Positions 26,641 to 35,667 of a DNA stretch of 64,000 nucleotides are shown here, in pieces. The notes under the pieces were generated by a model, which did no database searches, was not told the DNA's origin, and was given only the letters and a program-made list of their open reading frames with translations. Source of the DNA: Hoplostethus atlanticus (Eukaryota; Chordata; Actinopteri; Trachichthyiformes; Trachichthyidae); NCBI GenBank assembly GCA_034670405.1, contig JAXDDX010000044.1, positions 3,064,001-3,128,000 on the forward strand. The letters are read 5' to 3'. Both the position numbers and the translations under genes were made by a program. Numbering within the stretch: the first letter of the stretch is position 1; every line of letters starts with the position of its first letter.

Positions 26641-27328
26641 GGTTACACTTTCTATGATAAATAATACATGTTAAACAGCAATTATAATGCAGTCATAATG
26701 CCTTATGACCATGCTCATAAGAACACATAACACTAATTAATGCATTATACCAGTACTGACATATTATACATATAATTTAAGAATTCGGAGTACAAGTACG
26801 TTATTTGAATATTTTATTTGTATTGTTGCATGTTTTAAGATCTATTACGCAACATTATCAGGTTACGTGGTTACGAGACAATGAAAACCTTGATTCTTCA
26901 TTTCAGATGCGTTTAGATTAATTGAATTGTACTTAACACAGATAATAATTTATTCATATTGACATCCAAGTTATTCTAATACATTATAACCCTTGTGAGG
27001 CAACCTCTGATAGATAACTAGTCATAAACACTTTCACTTTCACACTAAGTTGTGTCTTTAATGTTTTATGAGTGCTCATATAATGGGGGAAGCAGGTGCT
27101 TGGAGGTTAGAGAGGTGGGCTTGTGACCAGAAGGGAAAGTGAATGAATACCATTGTCCCCTCCATTCACAACCACTGCCATGATGCCCTTGAGCAAGGCA
27201 CCACCTGATCCAGTGGAGCTGCTCAGTGGCCATCAGCTGTATAAGGCATTATGAGTGCATTATAATTCTTTATGAATGCCCTTATAATGCCCTATAGATA
27301 CATCACAACACTTTGTGTTTGTGTAACC
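26641..27328. mobile_element. MITE-like element carrying a nested SINE
   Basis: The left end begins ggttacact and the right end finishes gtgtaacc, an 8-bp terminal inversion. Both arms are rich in related phrases (taatgcattata, gccttatgac, gagtgcattataattc), in opposite orientations on the two sides, which matches a fish repeat whose ends read ggttacacttta. The segment 27084-27242 is a separate SINE inserted in the right arm. No transposase coding. No target duplication could be identified, so the boundaries are provisional. Confidence 0.55.
27084..27242 (+). repeat. tRNA-derived SINE, copy 2, nested in the MITE
   Basis: Shares gaggttagagaggtgggctt, gtgacc, gggaaagtgaatgaa, ccctccattcacaacc and gcccttgagcaaggcacc with the 25.56-kb copy. 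The segment that should hold the B box is missing between gtgacc and gggaaagtg, so the promoter is broken. Sequence resuming on the right (taaggcattatgagtgc) continues the host MITE. Confidence 0.75.
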
Positions 27329-27917
27329 GGGTAAAGCAAAGGAAAAATAGGTTATAATTCATGGCCTCATGTCTGCTGAAAAAACTTAAATGAGTCACTA
27401 AGCTCAGCAAGAATTTATGATTCTCCTCCATATCCCTGGAGCTGTTTTGGATATGCTGGGTTCATAAATTGGACATGGTTGTGGTGTCATGAAGAACTGA
27501 AGGGATGGCAGATAGATGTGTCTTTATTTTTCTGTGTGTAGTTCCACAGATGCTGACGCAGACTGAGTGACTTACCAGAGACGCTCCCTATCCAAAAGGT
27601 CCACACACACACACACCAAGCAGTGGGTGGTGAAGACAAGCCTCATACATACTTCTTCAGAGAGCACCCCATGGACCATGCCTTGCCAAGCTATTAACTT
27701 GCTGATCAATTTTAAAATATGTTTAGAAGATGTTAGAATGACCCAATATACGCTGTCCTGTACTCTTTATGTGATTGTATAGCCAAGTCACATGTAGCAA
27801 TTAACTACTAACTAAAATAGCTGTACAAAATTTCACAAACAAAGCTACTGCTTTGTCATGTTACTGTCCTTGTCAATGCATGTAAAGTTCAGGTAAATTA
27901 CATAACATAGACACACT

Positions 27918-28502
27918 GGACACACTGGACGCGGAACAGCAACGAAAGGCGCCGAATGCCGACGAAAATTCTTTCCGCGCCCATGTTAACCAATGTGGCC
28001 GTGCACACCGGACGCGGAAGGGCGCCGAATGGCGCCAAATGGCCGCGGCCTGCAGTGACTGTTTCGGCGTCAGGTCTAAGATTTTCTCGATTCGTGAGCG
28101 AATGTGTCAAGCTAGGCAGGAAGTCAGACACAGGAACGGCATAGAGCATCCTGTCATTTTCCAAAATATAACAAATTTCAAAATAAAACACCCTGATTGA
28201 TGGTATTTCTGAGTTGTGTCTAAACTTTTACCGTCTGTATCTAAACAGAGAGCGAGAGAGAGAAGCAGGCACACGCAGAGAGAGAGAGAGAGAGAGAGAG
28301 AGGAGCAGGCACACGCACAAGCAGAGAGAGAGAGAGAGGAGCAGGCACACGCAGAGAGAGAGAGAGAGAGAGACCAAACCCCTACATTGAGAAAACCAGC
28401 GGAGATCGGCGCCGTTCGGTGCAGGTGTGAACAACCAAACTCCTTCTTGCTCGATCGGCGCCGATCGCGGCGCTTCCTTTTCTTTCCGCGTCCAGTGTGT
28501 CC
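27918..28502. mobile_element. GC-rich 585-bp element with 19-bp perfect terminal inverted repeats
   Basis: ggacacactggacgcggaa at 27918-27936 is exactly inverted at 28484-28502. Subterminal sequence is rich in ggcgccga and its inverse on both sides, so the ends can pair further. The middle holds a conserved non-coding block (tttcggcgtc, ctcgattcgtgagcg, ggcaggaagtcagacacagg, aaatttcaaaataaaacacc) and then a GA/CA minisatellite at 28248-28374. A second, 5'-truncated copy lies at 45945-46490. No transposase is encoded. Target duplication is not evident, partly because cactgga is repeated just outside the left end. Superfamily unassigned. Confidence 0.75.
28248..28374. repeat. GA/CA minisatellite inside the GC-rich element
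   Basis: Roughly three tandem units built from gcaggcacacgcagagag followed by variable GA runs. The same composite unit, rearranged, occurs in the 45.9-kb copy, so the satellite is an ancestral part of the element and not a local expansion. The Arg/Glu/Gln-rich frame across it is a translated repeat. Confidence 0.85.
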
Positions 28503-28508
28503 CCGGCG

Positions 28509-28625
28509 TAAGGATTCTGCATTAAGGCTCTAGTCTCTTCGGGGGTGTGGGTTCAAATCCCACCACTGCCAATACATTTTCCAGAATTTCCCCCCGGGGA
28601 TCAATAAATTATCTATCTTTCTATG
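28509..28625 (+). repeat. Headless tRNA-Leu-derived SINE with LINE-like tail
   Basis: From 28509 the sequence follows the 3' two thirds of a tRNA-Leu(AAG): taagg, the anticodon loop attaagg, the long variable arm (ctagtctcttcgggggt), the T arm with B box gtgggttcaaatcccacc and the acceptor end actgcca. The D-arm and 5' acceptor half are absent; the GC-rich element ends 6 bp upstream. Directly after the tRNA part come gaatttccccccgggg, atcaataaatt and atctatctttct, a tail found in fish LINE/SINE ends. This marks it as a SINE, not a tRNA gene. It cannot give a functional tRNA. Confidence 0.75.
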
Positions 28626-29244
28626 AGGTCATCTAGTCAGTGTGTATGGATTGTCCACCGTGGTCTCTGGTCATCCATCCCCAAACCACTTTGATTCATT
28701 TTTGTCATTGTACTCAAATAATTTAACAGCGCTCCCTCAATCTGTCTGACGTCTGACATGCATTAGCTACCTGCTCCCTGTTAGTCACATTTCTGTGTTG
28801 CTCCTCACCTTCTAACTTTTCAGCATGAAAATAAACTTTAAAAAAAACAAAAAAACAAAAAAACAACAGCAATTAAAAAAAGGTTTTTAGGTTGTCCTAA
28901 GTTTGTATCATGGGGTCTGAGACAGCACCATATTTCACACAATGCCTGTAATGTTAGTTAACTGTTTAGTGCTAAATGCCTCCCAGATATTTTACGTAGT
29001 GCTTTTGTGAAAACGTTGCAACCTAAGTAACTTTTCAATCTTCTTTCGCTGAAACTGAAGCAAGTCTTCAATCTGGTATGTTGATGTTGAACAATAAGCT
29101 TTAATAGACATTTCTTATGCATAGTTACTAAAATGTGAATGAATATTTAATGCACAACACTGAAATTGATCTAAAACGTGTCTCATACTTGTTTTCACTC
29201 CGGGTTGTGAATGGGATTTTGGGGGAATATTGTTTAGTTTTCCA
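28626..29244. other. Non-coding stretch
   Basis: Includes an A-rich patch (aaaacaaaaaaac repeated) at about 28832-28870. Nothing else recognised. Confidence 0.5.
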
Positions 29245-29919
29245 ATGGCTTGGAGGTGCAAACTTTGCGTTGCTGCCGTTTGCATCATAGCAATTTTTTG
29301 TCAGTCAGTCAATTGCCTTGTCTCTATGATCTGCACATTTCAGTCAGTAAATGCATTGAAAATTCACTTGTCTTGACAGAAACTGACAGCAAACCAATGC
29401 AGACTCAAGTTGATTCTGATGAGGGTGGTCCCTCTCAGAATTCTCCTGAGTGTAATCCTCCTGAGTCTAGAGATGACACTGGTGAATTGCAAGCTCATTT
29501 GAGAAACAATTTGGCTTCTTTGTTCTTGAAAATGCACAGTGTTCTTCATGTAGCAGAGATGGCTATACAGGACATAGTTGAAAACGTGTCGCAAATATTC
29601 TCATTGTCCAAACCTCTTGTGAGAGCATGATCAGTCTATCAGTGATGCCCTTCTTCATGAATTAGTGGAAGCTATCATGAAAAACATTTGTAAGGAGTAA
29701 CTACCCTATGGTAATGCCAGTGCATTATACAGCAGTGTATGTTCCAATACTCCAGATGCTTCAAACAATGTTTAAAAATATTGATCTTCTTGACAAGATT
29801 CAAGAAGCCAAACCATCGTGTCTCATGAAGATGGAACATATTTCAAAAAAAATCAGTTATTGTCAGAAGCAGGAGAGCTGAAATTGTCACTGATTCTGTA
29901 TGTGGATGACATTGAACTA
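29245..29919 (+). pseudogene. Family A (C2H2/transposase-like) N-terminal and middle part, decayed
   Basis: An ATG opens MAWRCKLC, then CTFQSVNALKIHLS, a decayed version of the paired C2H2 fingers that start family A proteins (compare the better copy at 31923). After an acceptor-like cttgacag the frame gives an acidic linker and NNLASLFLKMHSVLHV plus IQDIVENVSQI, the helical block that follows the fingers. Later, frame-shifted, come DALLHELVEAIMKN, DGTYFKKNQLLSE and LKLSLILYVDDIEL. Homology stops abruptly after DDIEL at 29919, where a cactgaaaaaaagg sequence begins; about 120 residues expected next, including the likely first catalytic Asp region, are absent. Several stops and frameshifts exclude a functional protein. 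This family is multicopy and uncharacterised in fish; I recognise it by motif order, not by search. Confidence 0.65.
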
Positions 29920-30099
29920 CACTGAAAAAAAGGAGACTGGCCATCTGTTGGATTTATCTAAGCATCTTTTGTGCATTTTACACAATTGCTTCATATTCTG
30001 AAGCAAAATGTAATAGTATTGTGTAGAATCTACATTATATGCAGAGAGAGTACATGAACTTGTTTAGCTCATGTTGGGATAAAGTGAGTCAATCAAGTA

Positions 30100-31000
30100 T
30101 CAATACCAGTTTTCCTCGCGATATCCCGCGCAATGCATTTGAGGAAGAAGACAGACCTGTCACGCCGCCATTTCTCAGCTCAGCTTGGTAAGTATGGATG
30201 GCTGGAATAAATTTCAATATTGGCTAATACGTAACCATATGTAGTATAATGGCTTGAGTCGCCAACATAAGTTAATGAACTGCCATGAGGTTATTTGCTC
30301 TTGCGCTGTTTAATCGCCGTGTCTGCCACTTTAATCTGTGAAAACTTCCAAGCAGACACCATTAACGTTACTGTTACTAAGTTACTTAACTGAACGCAGC
30401 GCTGTTCATTTCTGTGTGAATGCCGACCGTAATAGCGAGAGAATATAGAACGAGTTTGTGTTAAATTCCTTTTATAAACAGTACAAATATGCAGTTATAA
30501 TGGCATCAGTTAAGTTAGTAGGGTGGGGCCCGGGGGCAACGTGTAGGTTTGTAGCTAGGTAACGTTATCTGCTAAGTTAGCATTTGTTAGCAAAAATAGT
30601 TAAGGTAGGATAAGCTTTTGTCAAGGAGGAGTACGAGGGCTTTGCTGCGGTCATTTGACCAATAGTATCGATTACTTTATTGGGCTAGTTCCGTTAATGG
30701 TAGGCTATCTAGTTATTTTTGCAGCGTTTAAGGACATTGTTGGGTGCTACATAACGTAAAGGTGGCTAACGTTAGGCCTATCAGTCGCGAGGCCAACCGA
30801 GTTGGCAGGCTCAGTTAAGTAACGCCAGCTGAAGTTGTGACCGGTCGGACGGCCAGCAGGGTAACGTTAGTTGTAAGGGTTGGGCCGGTGTTAGATTGCT
30901 CGTGCTTTTAGTGAGGCTGCGGTCACACTAGAAATGGGCAGAAGGAAACTTTGCGTACGGTACCGAAGGCCTGGTTACTACCAGGCCCCAATAAGAGAAG
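30100..31000 (+). promoter_or_regulatory. CpG-rich promoter-like block with candidate exon 1
   Basis: CpG density rises sharply relative to the neighbours. At 30117-30133 ctcgcgatatcccgcg precedes cgccgccattt (about 30160-30171), a good match to the YY1 element found near initiation sites of TATA-less vertebrate promoters. A candidate first exon would end at 30187, cagcttg before gtaagt. The following intron has many taacgtta-like phrases. No TATA box was seen. It lies upstream of, and in the same orientation as, the zinc-finger exon. Promoter activity is inferred. Confidence 0.5.
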
Positions 31001-31074
31001 ATAGTCTCAAAGTCAGTTTTGGATTATAGACGTGTTTTTTTATTTTTTGTATTTTAATGTTGTTGCTGCTGCAG

Positions 31075-31122
31075 GTGTCCATCAGAAGTGCACAGTGCCT
31101 CCGCTGTGGCTCAAGTTCTGTG
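31075..31122 (+). other. Candidate 5' untranslated exon 2
   Basis: 48 bp bounded by a consensus acceptor (ttgctgctgcag) and donor (gtgagt). Its last 20 bases, ctgtggctcaagttctgtg, resemble the end of the next candidate exon. It has no ATG linked in frame to the zinc-finger ORF. Confidence 0.4.
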
Positions 31123-31414
31123 GTGAGTCTGTATCTTTTCTCAAAATGTGTTTGGTGCTGCAGCTCACCACCAGCCTCACACTCTGAAGGTTTTGTGGAG
31201 AGTATAACTGTTATAAATGTACATTGAAGAGAGCAATGGTGTCATTTACATTTCAGATGCAGAAACATATTTGCTATTTGCTGCTCTGCTATAAAAAGAT
31301 TGGCATCAGCCATCCAACACAATCTGTTGACCTCTAGTATATACTATTTGTGTTTTAGAGAAATACAGCTTTACATTGATTAAGTGTTTTTTCTCTTGCT
31401 CTTTGTTGCTGCAG

Positions 31415-31485
31415 ATTGACAAGCAAACTCAGTCCGTGCGTGTCTCCTGGAGTCAGCGCTTTCACTGTGGGCTCAACTTTTTGTG
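31415..31485 (+). other. Candidate 5' untranslated exon 3
   Basis: 71 bp bounded by acceptor tttgttgctgcag and donor gtgaga. The end, cactgtgggctcaactttt then tgtg, parallels exon 2 including the following gtgag, suggesting the two exons arose by duplication. No transcript evidence is available. Confidence 0.4.
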
Positions 31486-31885
31486 GTGAGAATGAATTTT
31501 TTATTTGCTCTGTTAATGTTAAAGTAATATTTTAGCAAGATGTCTTTACTTTTACTCATGTATGACTTTTGGATATTTTTTACAACACTGGTCCTAGCTA
31601 CAACTCCCATAGACTCAGTGGAAGTCTTAGGATGATGAGGGGGAGAGTCCCATTGGCCCCACTCCATTATTGTGAGTCATAAACAGTTGCGGGAAGCCTC
31701 ATTGGACTCTGTCAAGTTGTTCTTTGTTCACTACTGTTACTTAGACCTTCCCCTTTTTATTATTGATTGTTTGATGTTTCATAATTTTTGACAGCTTGTC
31801 ATACATTTTTGAATTAGAAACACTTAGATTTTATGATTTTGTCATTGGACATTATTCCTTATTTGTTTCCATTTCTCTTTTGCAG

Positions 31886-32190
31886 TGAATGGTGCTGCAA
31901 GTGTGGAAGATTGTTGCTGTGAATGTGGCTTTGTAAGGCCTGCCCCTCAGTTTTACCAAGTAGGTCCCAAGTATTAAAGTATTATCGAGTGAAACATAGA
32001 TATTATGGGAATAATAATCGTTTTCCCTGTGTATATGTAAGCTGCCTGTACACTTTTAGAACATGGAATGCGCTTTTAATTCATTTGAATAGATTTCATG
32101 TGACTAAAACTGGTCATTATCAATCAGAGAGCTGTATATTTAGGTGCCAGTTATGTCCTTGTAAGGATCTTGTCTCAAATGATTTCATGT
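31886..32190 (+). CDS. Family A zinc-finger exon (C2H2), partial gene
   Basis: After the acceptor tttgcag at 31885 and a short leader, ATG at 31923 opens 89 codons. Residues 4-25 (CKACPSVL ... KHRYYG) form a C2H2-like finger, and residues 36-59 (PCVYVSCLYTF ... HLNRFH) a clear C-x4-C-x12-H-x4-H finger. CQLC then starts a third that is cut off. The first finger has only one obvious His (YYRVKH), also seen in family members. The frame is open over this exon, unlike the copy at 29245. The protein would normally continue into the helical block; instead the exon abuts a family B exon acceptor at 32198. The role in the family is presumably DNA binding (inference). Confidence 0.6.
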
Positions 32191-32198
32191 AGTTTCAG

Positions 32199-32351
32199 AT
32201 AAACGCAGAGTTCAAGCGTCTCACAACAACGCCTCTACAGTCAAGGTTTCTGTCACAGCTTGACCTACACTCCGCTGATCTGCTGAGGGTGTTTGAGGAG
32301 CGACCAGGGCAGCAGGGCAAGAAGCTTAAAGACATGGCTGCCATGATGACA
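32199..32351 (+). pseudogene. Isolated SAMD3-like (family B) internal exon
   Basis: Exactly 51 codons without a stop, bounded by acceptor tagtttcag and donor gtaaga. The product begins INAEFKRLTTTPLQSRF, followed by LSQLD and ends KLKDMAAMMT. This matches the exon of fish SAMD3-like proteins that begins (Q)INAEF-x-RITT and contains FMSQLD. The same exon boundary (Q then I-x-AEF) recurs in the second copy at 35499. It is surrounded by family A sequence on both sides, so its normal flanking exons are missing here. Intact as an exon, but not part of an intact gene. Confidence 0.65.
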
Positions 32352-32618
32352 GTAAGAACTTTTTAACTATAAATTGCATTTTTGCCCTTTCAGCATTAGG
32401 TCAGTAAAAGATTTATAAGTATCCATTACAATGGTCAATTATCCCAAAATTTGACTACTCCATACCACTCAAGGTGGCAAAATCATGTTAAATTTTGAAA
32501 AGATGTCTAGATGACATTTTGGTATGATAACCTTGGCAATCATTTCATGAATATACAACAGGTAATGTCGACTTTTTTGTTTAAAGCAAAATAATTTAAT
32601 TATTCAATGATCATTTTC
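32352..32618. other. Intron-like AT-rich segment
   Basis: Lies between the family B exon donor and the family A acceptor-like sequence (ttttccatag). No coding similarity recognised. Confidence 0.4.
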
Positions 32619-33674
32619 CATAGGCGAACATAAACATCTGTTTATGCAGATGCCAGCCTCACAAGTTAACTGTTACAGAACAGTTTTCAGATGAAAATCC
32701 AATTCATTTTGGTGTTACAGGTGAGTGTGCTCTCAGCAAGGCATTGCAGCATTTTCATCCTATTACTGGTTTCCCGTCTGATATACTTCACAACCTGTTT
32801 GAAGGTAATGTGCCAGTTGAGTTGGCCTTGTGCATCCCTGAGATGATTTGTCTGAAGTATTTCACTCTTGAATATCTAAACACAAAAATATGCACATTTC
32901 CATATCAGCACTCTGATAGGCTTGATAAACCACAACTAATCCCAAAAGATTTTGCAGCCAAATTAAGTATTGGCGGGAATGGACATGAAAATTCCACTTT
33001 GCTGAGGTTATTACCACTCATGTTAGGAAGTAAAGTGCCTGAAAGAGATGAAGCATGGGCCATATTGATGGACCTTAAAGAAATCGTGCAGCTGGTTTTG
33101 TCTCCATCTTTCACAGAGGAATCCATCCAGTACCTGCAGACTAAAATAAGTGATCACAGTCAGGGTCTTCAAGCAGTGTTTCCAGACTTTAAGCTCTGAC
33201 CCAAGCATCATTATGTTGAGCACTACCCAGAACTGACAAAGCGTTCTGGGCCTCTTGTTCACCTATGGACCATGAGGTTCGAGGGAAAACATTGCTTTTG
33301 CAAAAGGGTGATACATGACACACACAATTTCAAGAATATCTTGGAAAATCTTGCTACAGTTTATGATGGCGTATCACTTCAGGGCGCCATTATTTTTCAG
33401 ACCCCACACACAAGCCTCAAGTGTCACCTTTGTCCAAGTTGCCACACTGCCTCAAGTGGCAAAAGACTTCATAGAGACAAAGACAGACAGCCAAAACATA
33501 TACTGTACAACAAAGGTCTCTATAAATACAGTATGCAAATGGATGTTTGTTTCTGCAGGTCAGATTGGAGGACTTCCAAAATTCAGCAGGATTGAGCATG
33601 TACTGCTTGTGAATAACTCTGTTTCCTTTCTTTGCAGGAACTACGAGTGCTGGTACAGTGAGCATTTAAGATAA
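32619..33674 (+). pseudogene. Family A C-terminal transposase-like region, decayed
   Basis: From the acceptor-like ttccatag, one frame carries CQPHKLTVTEQF, NPIHFGVTGECAL, HFHPITGFPSDILHNLFEG, YQHSD, IPKDFAAK, GGNGHENSTLLRLLPL, DLKEIV, KISDHSQ and FPDFKL. A TGA at 33197 interrupts it; the same frame resumes with PKHHYVEHYPEL, GPLVHLWTMRFEGKH and THNFKNILENLA. Near 33360 a frameshift leads to MMAYHF, VSINTV, MFVSAGQIGGLP, IEHVLLVNNSVSFLCRN and WYSEHLR, ending in TAA. The DILH(D)LxEG and RFEGKH motifs are plausible second and third catalytic positions of a DDE-like nuclease (inference); the first of these reads N (ILHNLFEG) where family members usually have D. The copy is dead but long and well preserved. 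Confidence 0.7.
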
Positions 33675-33792
33675 TTTGAGATTTTTGATCAGAGACCTAT
33701 AGGATTAAATGCTTTTAGAAGTGGGGACCTATGGAGCAGTGTGGAGAAAATGACAAACACTGGTGTAATCTCACAATCAATATGCCATTAGT

Positions 33793-34470
33793 AGGGCTGG
33801 GTATGGGTACTCGATACCTTTAAGGTATCGACCGAAATAACACAGTATCAAGTAGTATCGAAACTTCGCCAGTCAAACAATACCTGCATTCGATCCTTTT
33901 TGTACCCAGATCTAGAAAAAAATGACTATTTGTATGGTTTTGCTCGCAGCCAATCACCGCAAGCGTTCTTTAATGCAACGTGTGATTGGCCCACTACCGC
34001 AGCAGCTACAACCCATACAGTCTGTGGTGTGGTGAAGTCGAGTGCAGTGTATGCCGAGATGCCACCAAAACGTTCGAAAGTATGGCTATACTACACGCCT
34101 GTGGCATCTGATAAAAATAAATGCATGAAATGCGGAAGGATTATTTCAGGAAAAACTGGGAATACGAGTAACATGATAAAGCACCTCATCAAGCATGGAG
34201 AAAACTTCAGGGTGGACAGCTGCACCGTGTTCGCAAGGCCAATGGCTTCTTCGACACCAGTGTCGTCTTCTCCTCAAGAGGACACGCCGCAACTGTCGAT
34301 TATTTGTACAGTTATTTAATAAATATTTTAATAACTTGAACACTTTCAAAGTGTATTCGTGTAAAAATCATTTGGATGGGGAGGAGTGGTGGCATTTTAC
34401 GCAACTGAATGCTTCCATTTACATAATAGGTATCGAATTAAGTAGAAAAAAAAAAAGGTATCAAATGAAG
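33793..34470 (+). mobile_element. hAT element, BED-finger end, right end not found
   Basis: The left edge tagggctgggtatgggtact followed by cgataccttt is the characteristic terminal sequence of a fish hAT family. Near the right side, aggtatcgaattaagtag and aaggtatcaaatgaagtact look like inverted subterminal repeats, but the expected terminal acccagccct is missing, so the right end is truncated or degraded. It lies between the family A C-terminal region and the family B exons. The internal ORF is annotated separately. Confidence 0.6.
34059..34319 (+). CDS. BED zinc-finger protein, hAT-derived, no catalytic domain
   Basis: ATG at 34059 begins MPPKRSKVWLYYT; an open upstream extension exists, but the MPPK start is usual for this family. 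A complete BED finger spans residues 6-46: SKVW, then Cys22 and Cys25, and His42 and His46, with GNTSNMIKHL between. A Ser/Thr/Pro linker follows and the frame ends at 86 residues. The family's transposase (about 500-600 residues) is otherwise absent. In this state the protein could at most bind DNA. Whether it is expressed is unknown; the short frame may simply survive by chance in a young internally deleted copy. Confidence 0.5.
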   Translation: MPPKRSKVWLYYTPVASDKNKCMKCGRIISGKTGNTSNMIKHLIKHGENFRVDSCTVFARPMASSTPVSSSPQEDTPQLSIICTVI

Positions 34471-34479
34471 TACTAAAAG

Positions 34480-35210
34480 TTGTAAGGTCTGAGAGTGATG
34501 CCAGTTCAGTAGCATCAGATGGCACAATAATATTGCCACATGCTATGACTCCAGACAGGACTGGATAACAGATGGCCTGATGTTTTTCCAGTGCCCATTT
34601 TATCTTACGAGGTAGAACTCATACTCTGTGAGGGAAATGTTACATATGAGAGAACATCAAAAACTCCTAAGTTATCTCGGGGACAAAAGCATGACGTTCT
34701 TGAGACCCTTGCAGCCAAAATTCATAGCTTCAAAGCATACCCCAATGATAAGACATTTTCAATGGTAGCAGAAGCACTTGTCACTAAGCATCCTTGTCTA
34801 AAAGAGCCAGGATCTCAGACAGGATGGTATGGGTGGAAAAATAGTCTAAGTTTAAGATAGGGAACTACCGCAGTAAGTTGAGTCAGGCAGGATTTCATGA
34901 AGTAGCTGTAAATTCTGGCAAGAGGAGTAGAAACAAACCTGACAAACAAGCTCCCCACACTAACATCAAAAGGCCAAAGAGGGCAGAAGTGAATTTCCTC
35001 CCTAATTTCCCAAAAGGTGAAGGTGGTGCAAGCCTTGAGCAATTGAGACTCCAAATTGTAGATGAAGTTAAGATGAGTGACAAAAACCTTCCCCTGATTG
35101 CAAATTGAATGCAGACCACCTTCGCCCTGCGCGGCAACGAGGTCATCAATGATGAGCTACCTGTTGGAGAGATCCTGGAACGCTGGTCTGCCCTTAAAAT
35201 AGAGTCACAG
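34480..35210 (+). pseudogene. SAMD3-like (family B) main exon, decayed
   Basis: The frame gives SDASSVASDGT, RWPDVFPVPILSYEVEL, KHDVLETLAAKI, AYPNDKT, EALVTKHPCLKEPG and GWYGWKNSL. After a one-base shift near 34855 it continues GNYRSKLSQAGF, KRPKRAEVNFLPNFPKGE, then a TGA at 35108, and TFALRGNEVI, EILERWSAL and KIESQ before the donor gtgaaa. This order (SYDVEL, KHPCLxEPG, GLYGWQxSLKYKMxNYR, KKPRKAEVNYLP, WPAL) is that of fish SAMD3-like proteins. No SAM domain is visible in the window, as for many members. The frameshift and the stop mean the copy as read is not functional. Upstream it abuts the hAT element. Confidence 0.7.
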
Positions 35211-35498
35211 GTGAAAATATTTTCCTTAGTACACCTATTCAAGCAGATGTATTAAATTTAATTATTTTGTGTGGCTGTGTTAGTGATAACTTTGGAAGGT
35301 TTACTCAGACTTACATCAAACATCAAAATGATTTTGTAGTGTAAGGATCTGCATGTTTTTCCCCAAATCTGACAAGCAGCTATAGTATAAGGTCAATGTT
35401 TTGCTATTACCGGGCATATTAATATCTTATTTTTCATTTTTTACAGGGCCACATATACACTATACTCTGACTTAAACATTCATTTTATATTTGTACAG

Positions 35499-35667
35499 AT
35501 TTGTGCCGAGTTTCACAGAATTACAAACATCAACCTGAAGAACCACTTCTATGCTGAGTTGGACAGACATGCCCCCCAGTCTTCAGAGCTTGTTCAGGAA
35601 GAAGGCTGCATGCACAGGGAACGTAGCCGAAGCTCTGGGTCAGATCTTCAGCACTTATGACCTCCAG
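35499..35667 (+). pseudogene. SAMD3-like exon following the main exon
   Basis: Bounded by acceptor ttgtacag and donor gtgagt. The frame reads ICAEFHRITNINLKNHFYAELDRHAP, and after a one-base shift in the C run near 35570 continues SLQSLFRKKAACTGN and ALGQIFSTYDLQ. It occupies the same position in the family as the lone exon at 32199, but the two differ at most residues, so they come from different family members and are not a recent local duplication. Confidence 0.7.

Noticed and set aside
28248..28374. Repeated 18-26-bp units, considered as a CRISPR-like array
   Set aside because: Units are contiguous GA/CA satellite without unique spacers, and the genome is vertebrate.
28216..28533. 105-codon Arg/Glu/Gln-rich frame
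   Set aside because: Translation of the GA/CA minisatellite in the GC-rich element.
28509..28571. tRNA-Leu gene
   Set aside because: The 5' acceptor and D arm are missing; only the 3' part exists, followed by a LINE-like tail.
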